Assembly (NCBI GenBank): GCA_913057765.1
Contig: CAJXPH010000027.1
Span: forward strand, 1 to 17,708
Length of the DNA stretch: 17,708 nt
From: an uncultured Campylobacteraceae bacterium
GTDB lineage: Bacteria > Campylobacterota > Campylobacteria > Campylobacterales > Arcobacteraceae
Reading direction: 5' to 3'
Of the stretch, positions 13,028 through 17,708 are shown piece by piece. Each line of letters starts with the position of its first letter. Position 1 is the first letter of the stretch. The notes under the pieces were generated by a model. It made no database searches. It was given only the letters and a program-made list of their open reading frames with translations, and had not been told where the DNA came from. The translations under genes and the position numbers were made by a program.

Positions 13028-15151
13028 ATGGCTATTTATGAAGAAAAACCGCATACCCTTGGCGAACTAGAACAAGAACAAATTGACGAAGCAGAAAATG
13101 TCTTAAATGAATTAGAAGGACAAAGAGTATTTGGAAAAGAACATTATGAATTTTGGATGATTTCAATCATTGCTCTAATGTGGACTTTATTTCAACTATA
13201 TATTGTAGTTGAACCAACAAACTCTACTATCTCTAGATCAATTCACTTATCATTTGCATTAACTTTAGCATTTATGATTTATCCTATGATGAGAAAACCA
13301 TACTTTCTAACAAAGATTAGATGGTTTGGGTATATGTTCTCAATCATTGGACTTTGTACTGCTGGTTATATTGCATATGCATTTGAAGAACTTGCAGAAA
13401 GACCTGGTGATTATCTACCAATTGATATTATAATTGCACTTATTGGTATTGTTATTTTATTAGAAGCAGGAAGAAGAGTTTTAGGTCTTGCATTATCAAT
13501 TATTGCGATGATATTTATCTCTTATGATATGCTTGGCCCTTATATGCCAGAACTTATTATCCATAAAGGTGCTAGTTTAAACAAACTTGCAGGACATATG
13601 TTCCTAACCACAGAAGGTATTTTTGGTGTTCCTCTTGGAGTATCAACTGGATTTGTTTTCCTATTTGTACTTTTTGGTTCACTTTTAGATAAAGCAGGAG
13701 CTGGAGAATATTTTATCAATTTAGCCTTTGCACTACTAGGAAAATATAGAGGTGGTCCAGCAAAAGCTTCTGTTGTTGCATCTGGGTTTACTGGTATTAT
13801 GTCAGGTTCTTCAATTGCGAATACAGTTACAACTGGTACATTTACAATTCCATTAATGAAAAGAACAGGATTTAGTCCAGAACAAGCCGGCGCCGTGGAA
13901 GTCGCAGCATCCACCAACGGCCAATTAATGCCTCCAGTTATGGGAGCTGCCGCATTTATTATTGCAGAATTTTTAGGTTTGGCCTATACTGATGTTATTT
14001 TTGCAGCATTTATCCCTGCCTTTGTTTCTTATTTCGCATTATTTTATATTGTTCATCTAGAAGCATTAAAACTTGGATTAAAAGGTATGAAAAAAGAAGA
14101 CTTACCTCCAAAGTGGAATACATTTGTTACAGGTATTCACTATTTAATTCCTATTTTCTTCCTACTGTATACCCTAATTGTTTTAAGGGAATCTGCGGGA
14201 AGTGCAGCTTATAATGCAATTATGCTTTTGATGCTTTTAATGGTAGTTCAACATCCATTTAGAGCTATTTTATCAAAAGAAAAAATCACAAAAGATATTA
14301 TGTTATCTGGTTTTGTAGATATTCTTGCAGGTATGATTGCAGGTGCTAGAAATATGATTCCTATTGCAGTTGCAACTGCATTAGCCGGAATCGTTGTTGG
14401 ATCAATTACACTAACTGGTCTAGGTCAAGTATTATTAGATGTTATTGAAACACTATCAGGTGGAAATATCTTTATAATATTATTATTAGCAGCTGTTGTT
14501 TCACTTGTATTAGGAATGGGATTACCTACAACTGCAAACTATATTGTAATGGCATCATTAACAGCACCAGTTATTATGATTCTTGCACAAGATAATGGAT
14601 ACTTAATTCCTGCGATTGCAGCACACTTATTCGTATTCTACTTTGGTATTTTAGCAGATGACACCCCTCCTGTAGGTCTCGCCGCCTACGCAGCTGCTGG
14701 AATTGCAAAAGCAGATCCAATTAAAACTGGTATTCAAGGGTTTAAATATGATATTAGAACGGCAATCCTACCATTTATGTTCTTCTTTAACCCAGAGTTA
14801 TTATTGATTTCTGGAGTTGATGCTATAAATCCTGCTAATCCAGATGGATGGATTTGGATAACTAATCCACTGGAAATTGCAATAATATTTGTTACCGCAT
14901 TTATTGGAATGATGGCATTCTCTTGTTTCACACAAGGGTATTTTGTAACCAGAACAAATATAGTAGAAAGGTTTATATTTTTAGGAGTAGTTCCATTTAT
15001 GTTCTTACCTAAAATCATGGAGAGCTATTTTAATCTTCCAACACACTACTTATCTTACGTAATTGGTCTTGGAATATTTGCAGGATTATATTTCATCCAA
15101 AAAGCAAAGATGAAAGCACAAACTGTATCAACTAATGAAGTAGAGTTATAA
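13028..15151 (+). CDS. TRAP transporter fused permease (DctQ-DctM type)
   Basis: A 707-residue inner-membrane protein joining the small four-helix subunit (about 40-170) to the large DctM-like transport subunit (about 175-690), as is usual for TAXI systems. It moves the solute delivered by the receptor, normally with Na+ or H+. Diagnostic segments are TGIMSGSSIANTVTTGTF, VEVAASTNGQLMPPVMGAAA, LGMGLPTTANYIVMAS and ADDTPPVGLAAYAAAG, which line the ion and substrate sites in DctM-type proteins. The hydrophilic N-terminus (1-38) is acidic. AAGGA precedes the ATG. Two short stretches (13886-13922 and 14660-14700) are far richer in G+C and in C-ending codons than the rest of the gene. It ends at a bidirectional terminator. 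Confidence 0.95.
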   Translation: MAIYEEKPHTLGELEQEQIDEAENVLNELEGQRVFGKEHYEFWMISIIALMWTLFQLYIVVEPTNSTISRSIHLSFALTLAFMIYPMMRKPYFLTKIRWFGYMFSIIGLCTAGYIAYAFEELAERPGDYLPIDIIIALIGIVILLEAGRRVLGLALSIIAMIFISYDMLGPYMPELIIHKGASLNKLAGHMFLTTEGIFGVPLGVSTGFVFLFVLFGSLLDKAGAGEYFINLAFALLGKYRGGPAKASVVASGFTGIMSGSSIANTVTTGTFTIPLMKRTGFSPEQAGAVEVAASTNGQLMPPVMGAAAFIIAEFLGLAYTDVIFAAFIPAFVSYFALFYIVHLEALKLGLKGMKKEDLPPKWNTFVTGIHYLIPIFFLLYTLIVLRESAGSAAYNAIMLLMLLMVVQHPFRAILSKEKITKDIMLSGFVDILAGMIAGARNMIPIAVATALAGIVVGSITLTGLGQVLLDVIETLSGGNIFIILLLAAVVSLVLGMGLPTTANYIVMASLTAPVIMILAQDNGYLIPAIAAHLFVFYFGILADDTPPVGLAAYAAAGIAKADPIKTGIQGFKYDIRTAILPFMFFFNPELLLISGVDAINPANPDGWIWITNPLEIAIIFVTAFIGMMAFSCFTQGYFVTRTNIVERFIFLGVVPFMFLPKIMESYFNLPTHYLSYVIGLGIFAGLYFIQKAKMKAQTVSTNEVEL

Positions 15152-15176
15152 AAAAAGCGCCGTAAGCGCTTTTTTT
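15150..15176. terminator. Bidirectional intrinsic terminator
   Basis: AAAAAAAGCGC, loop CGTAA, then GCGCTTTTTTT. The GC stem with T-runs on both strands ends the TRAP transcript and the opposing response-regulator transcript (its stop is at 15203). Confidence 0.92.
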
Positions 15177-15202
15177 ATTTTTTAATATTAAAGGATAATC
15201 TC

Positions 15203-15925
15203 TTAGTTTTTAACTAAAGGTTTTTCAATTATGTAGCCATAACCTTTGTGAGAAATAATAAAATCATCATCTTTAACTTTATCTTTTAATCTTTTCATTA
15301 CAGTTCTAAATGCTGAATCATTAGTATTAATATCATCCCAAACCATCTCTTTAAATTTTTCGACAGGAACAACTTCTCCTAACTCATCAATTAAGACTTT
15401 TAAAATATCTAACTCTTTTTTAGAAAGTTTTACAATATTTTCTTCATTATAAAGTTTGTCATTAACTTTATTATATGTATAAACTTTATTTAAAACAATT
15501 AAATCATTTTCTTCTGATGAAACTGCATTATCAGCTAAAACTTCTTCTTTTGCTTTTTTTAGCATTTCCATCATATTATCAATATTAAGAGGTTTAACAA
15601 AATAGCCAAGAACTCTTAGATTAATTAGTTTTAATAAATCATCTTCATTTTTGTGAGCACTAACTATAATAAATCTTTGATTAGGTACAAGATTTCTAAT
15701 ATCATCAATCATAGAAAGGCCATCTTTATTTGGCATTTTTAAATCAGTAAGAACTAAATCAAACTGTTTCTTTTCATCAAAATTATTTTTAAATATAGAA
15801 CTTGCTTCTTCACCATCACAGGCAACTACAACTTCATCAAAAATTGTATTTAAATAAAACGATAGTGTTTTTCTAGCAACATCTTCATCTTCTACTAATA
15901 GAACCCTTGTAGAGTAGTTTTTCAT
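15203..15925 (-). CDS. OmpR/PhoB-type response regulator
   Basis: A DNA-binding response regulator of about 240 residues. I take the ATG at 15925, giving MKNYSTRVLLVEDED; the frame also opens with TTG at 15940, but no Shine-Dalgarno is found there. Receiver domain (about 1-125): acidic pocket VEDED, phospho-acceptor Asp61 in LVLTDLKMP, Ser89 and Lys111 (FVKP). The C-terminal winged helix (about 145-235) has KLSKKELDILKVLID and SAFRTVMKRLKDKVKDDDFI, ending SHKGYGYIIE, as in the OmpR family. It lies 50 bases after the kinase gene on the same strand, so the two form a pair. It is convergent with the TRAP genes, for which it is a candidate regulator. Confidence 0.9.
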   Translation of the reverse strand: MKNYSTRVLLVEDEDVARKTLSFYLNTIFDEVVVACDGEEASSIFKNNFDEKKQFDLVLTDLKMPNKDGLSMIDDIRNLVPNQRFIIVSAHKNEDDLLKLINLRVLGYFVKPLNIDNMMEMLKKAKEEVLADNAVSSEENDLIVLNKVYTYNKVNDKLYNEENIVKLSKKELDILKVLIDELGEVVPVEKFKEMVWDDINTNDSAFRTVMKRLKDKVKDDDFIISHKGYGYIIEKPLVKN

Positions 15926-15975
15926 ATCTTCATTTCCCAATATTTATTTTGTAAGAGTATATCTAAAAAGTTATT

Positions 15976-17660
15976 TTATAGTGGTAAATTAATAATAAAT
16001 GTTATTCCATCATTTATATTTTTAACATGTATTGATCCATGTAAATTTTTTTCAATAATAGTTTTTGCCATATAAAGACCTATTCCAGTTCCCTGATTTT
16101 CGAACTTTGTTGTAAAGTAAGGCTCAAACATTCGTTCTCTTATTTCAAGTGATACTTCACCACAATTATTGGAAAGTTTTATAATACCCATATTATTTTT
16201 GTCTTTTTCAATAAAAATATTTACGACAGGTTTGAAATCAACATTTCTCTTTTTTATAATAGCCGCATCACTTGCATTATTTAAAATATTTAAAATTACT
16301 TGTTGAAATTCATTTTTATAATTTATTGTTTCAATTTCATCACCAACAACATTTAAAGTAATCCCACTCTCTTCAAATTGGGTATCAATAATTTTTGCAC
16401 TTTGTACAATTGCATCTTTTATATTAAATTTGACCTTATCTTTTACAGGTTGATAAAAATTCCTAAAATCATCAATTGTTTGAGACATGTAGTCTATTTG
16501 TATTTTGGTATCTTTGATAATATCATCTAATTCATCCTTTGAAAGATCTCCATAATTATCTCTAATAAAATGTGTTAACAAATTAATATTATTTAATGGT
16601 TGTCTCCATTGATGAGCAATGTTCCCCAGCATCTCACCCATTGCAGCAAGTTTACTTTGATGAACTAAGATTCTATCTTTTTCAGTATTTTTATCAACTT
16701 CATCTTGAATTTTAAGAGTTAATTCTTCTTCATGTAGTTTCATTCTAGTTATATCAGTTATATAGCCATAAAGATGTGTTACATTTCCAAAATCATCTTT
16801 TAAAAATATTGTTCTATTAAATATCCATCTAATTGCACCATCTTTGTCCTTTACTCTGTAAACCTTGCTAAAAGACCTATCATCATTATTTATAGCTTCT
16901 TTTATATCTTCTTTTAACTCTTCAACTTCCTCTTCATGTACAAACTCAAAATATTTTACTCTTTGATTTTCAAAATCACCAGATTCATAACCATAAGATT
17001 TTATTGATTTTGAAATATACTCAATTGAGAATTCACTGTCATATTTCCATTTAAAAATTACGATTCTTCCATATTCAACCAATAAGTCAACATATTGTAA
17101 TTCTTTTGTTAGTCTTTTTCTTTGCTCAATATCCATTGACATCATAAGCATTCGTTTATTATGATTATCATCAAAGGCTTTTCCTCTTACTAATATCCAC
17201 TTATATCTATTAGCTTTATTTCGTATTCTATACTCACAGATAAAATGTTCAGTCTCGCCATTTAAATGCTCTTCAAACTTATTTCTTACGTTTGGTCTAT
17301 CCTCTTTATGTATAAGTTCAAACCACTCTTCTATTGTATTAATATCACCGTCTTTAAAACCAAACATTTCAAGCCATTTTTTAGAAAAATATATGTGCCT
17401 GGTTTTTAAATCAATATCCCATAAACCATCATTTGAAGCAATAATTGCTAATTCATATCTTTCTTTCCACTTCTTATACATACTATTTCTAGTCTCTAAT
17501 CTTTTATTATATCTATGGAAAATTTTATTAATAAACTTTGAAAATATAACTGATGAAATAACTAAAAATAATGCTATTAAAATGACGGCCGCTATTGATA
17601 TAATAAGCTTTGAATTATATTCACGTTCTAAAGTAGAGATTTTTTCAGGAAGAGTATAAC
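15976..17660 (-). CDS. Membrane-bound PAS-PAS sensor histidine kinase, 5'-truncated
   Basis: Partial gene: the frame is open through the last genomic base at 17660, 59 codons beyond the internal Met at 17481. Those codons give a periplasmic end, one membrane helix (LIISIAAVILIALFLVISSV) and a cytoplasmic linker, so the missing part should hold a signal helix and an outer sensor domain. From Met 17481: PAS 1 (about 5-125), PAS 2 (about 130-248), a coiled coil, the H-box MGEMLGNIAHQWRQPLN with His290, the N-box LNILNNASDA, and the ATPase G2 region FEPYFTTKFENQGTGIGLYMAK. The G1 box is odd: the usual DNGGGI is NNCGEV (438-443), replacing the Asp that contacts adenine. Kinase activity is therefore open to question. 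Partner: the response regulator 50 bases downstream. Confidence 0.9.
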
Positions 17661-17708
17661 CTGTCTCTTATACACATCTCCGAGCCCACGAGACCAGAGA
17701 GGATCTCG
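17661..17708 (+). other. Nextera read-2 adapter with i7 index and P7 start (sequencing artefact)
   Basis: Bases 17661-17679 are CTGTCTCTTATACACATCT, the Tn5 mosaic end in reverse; 17680-17694 CCGAGCCCACGAGAC complete the read-2 adapter. Then come an 8-base index CAGAGAGG (matching N708 as I remember it) and ATCTCG, the start of P7. Genomic sequence ends at 17660. Confidence 0.97.

Noticed and set aside
13540..13917. Open frame opposite the TRAP permease
   Set aside because: Antisense of membrane-helix codons; no start signals.
40..17660. CRISPR array, phage, defence island, tRNA or rRNA
   Set aside because: I looked on both strands and saw no spaced direct repeats, cloverleaf-like sequence, integrase, transposase, nuclease or toxin-antitoxin pair; the gene content is core metabolism, stress and transport.

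Overview
The window is a contig of an AT-rich bacterial chromosome (roughly 30% G+C by eye) from the Campylobacterota, most probably an Arcobacter-like member of the Arcobacteraceae. This rests on the short HrcA (263 aa) in an hrcA-grpE-dnaK cluster, the Campylobacter/Helicobacter-like Psd and GrpE proteins, a kinase with the HQWRQPLN type of H-box, and the codon and base composition. No 16S or other decisive marker is present. The molecule ends in Illumina Nextera adapter sequence on both sides (1-39 and 17661-17708), so only 40-17660 is genomic and the two terminal genes are cut.

Layout. (a) 40-3484, minus strand: a run of secreted thioredoxin, DsbD, MarC-family membrane protein and a truncated fold-type-I aminotransferase. 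A perfect 14-bp inverted repeat covers the marC ribosome-binding site. (b) 3651-6683: small housekeeping and orphan genes in convergent pairs (rhodanese versus a 75-aa orphan; a 79-aa Cys-rich orphan versus mltA), plus psd. The stop codons of each convergent pair lie inside a shared hairpin. (c) 6778-10451, minus strand: the heat-shock operon hrcA-grpE-dnaK, followed by a small membrane-anchored zinc-ribbon gene. Its promoter has consensus -35 and -10 boxes with 17-bp spacing and is bracketed by two CIRCE-like operators. (d) 10641-11675: a threonine-aldolase-family PLP enzyme. (e) 11972-15151: a TAXI-type TRAP transporter (periplasmic receptor plus fused DctQM permease) with a repeat-rich upstream region. 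(f) 15203-17660, minus strand and convergent with the transporter: an OmpR-type response regulator and a truncated membrane-bound PAS-PAS histidine kinase.

How the genes work together. Thioredoxin and DsbD form a periplasmic thiol-reducing branch. HrcA, GrpE and DnaK form an autoregulated chaperone unit. The TRAP receptor and permease form a Na+-type solute uptake system. The neighbouring two-component system could control that transporter: a tandem 11-bp direct repeat sits where an OmpR-family activator would bind upstream of a TATAAT box before the receptor gene. That link is an inference.

I found no CRISPR array, phage, insertion sequence, RNA gene or defence island. Most of the window is core chromosome. 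The points most worth a second look are the double CIRCE promoter, the candidate regulator-transporter link, the SD-masking hairpin before marC, the kinase with an altered G1 box, and the three small orphan proteins.
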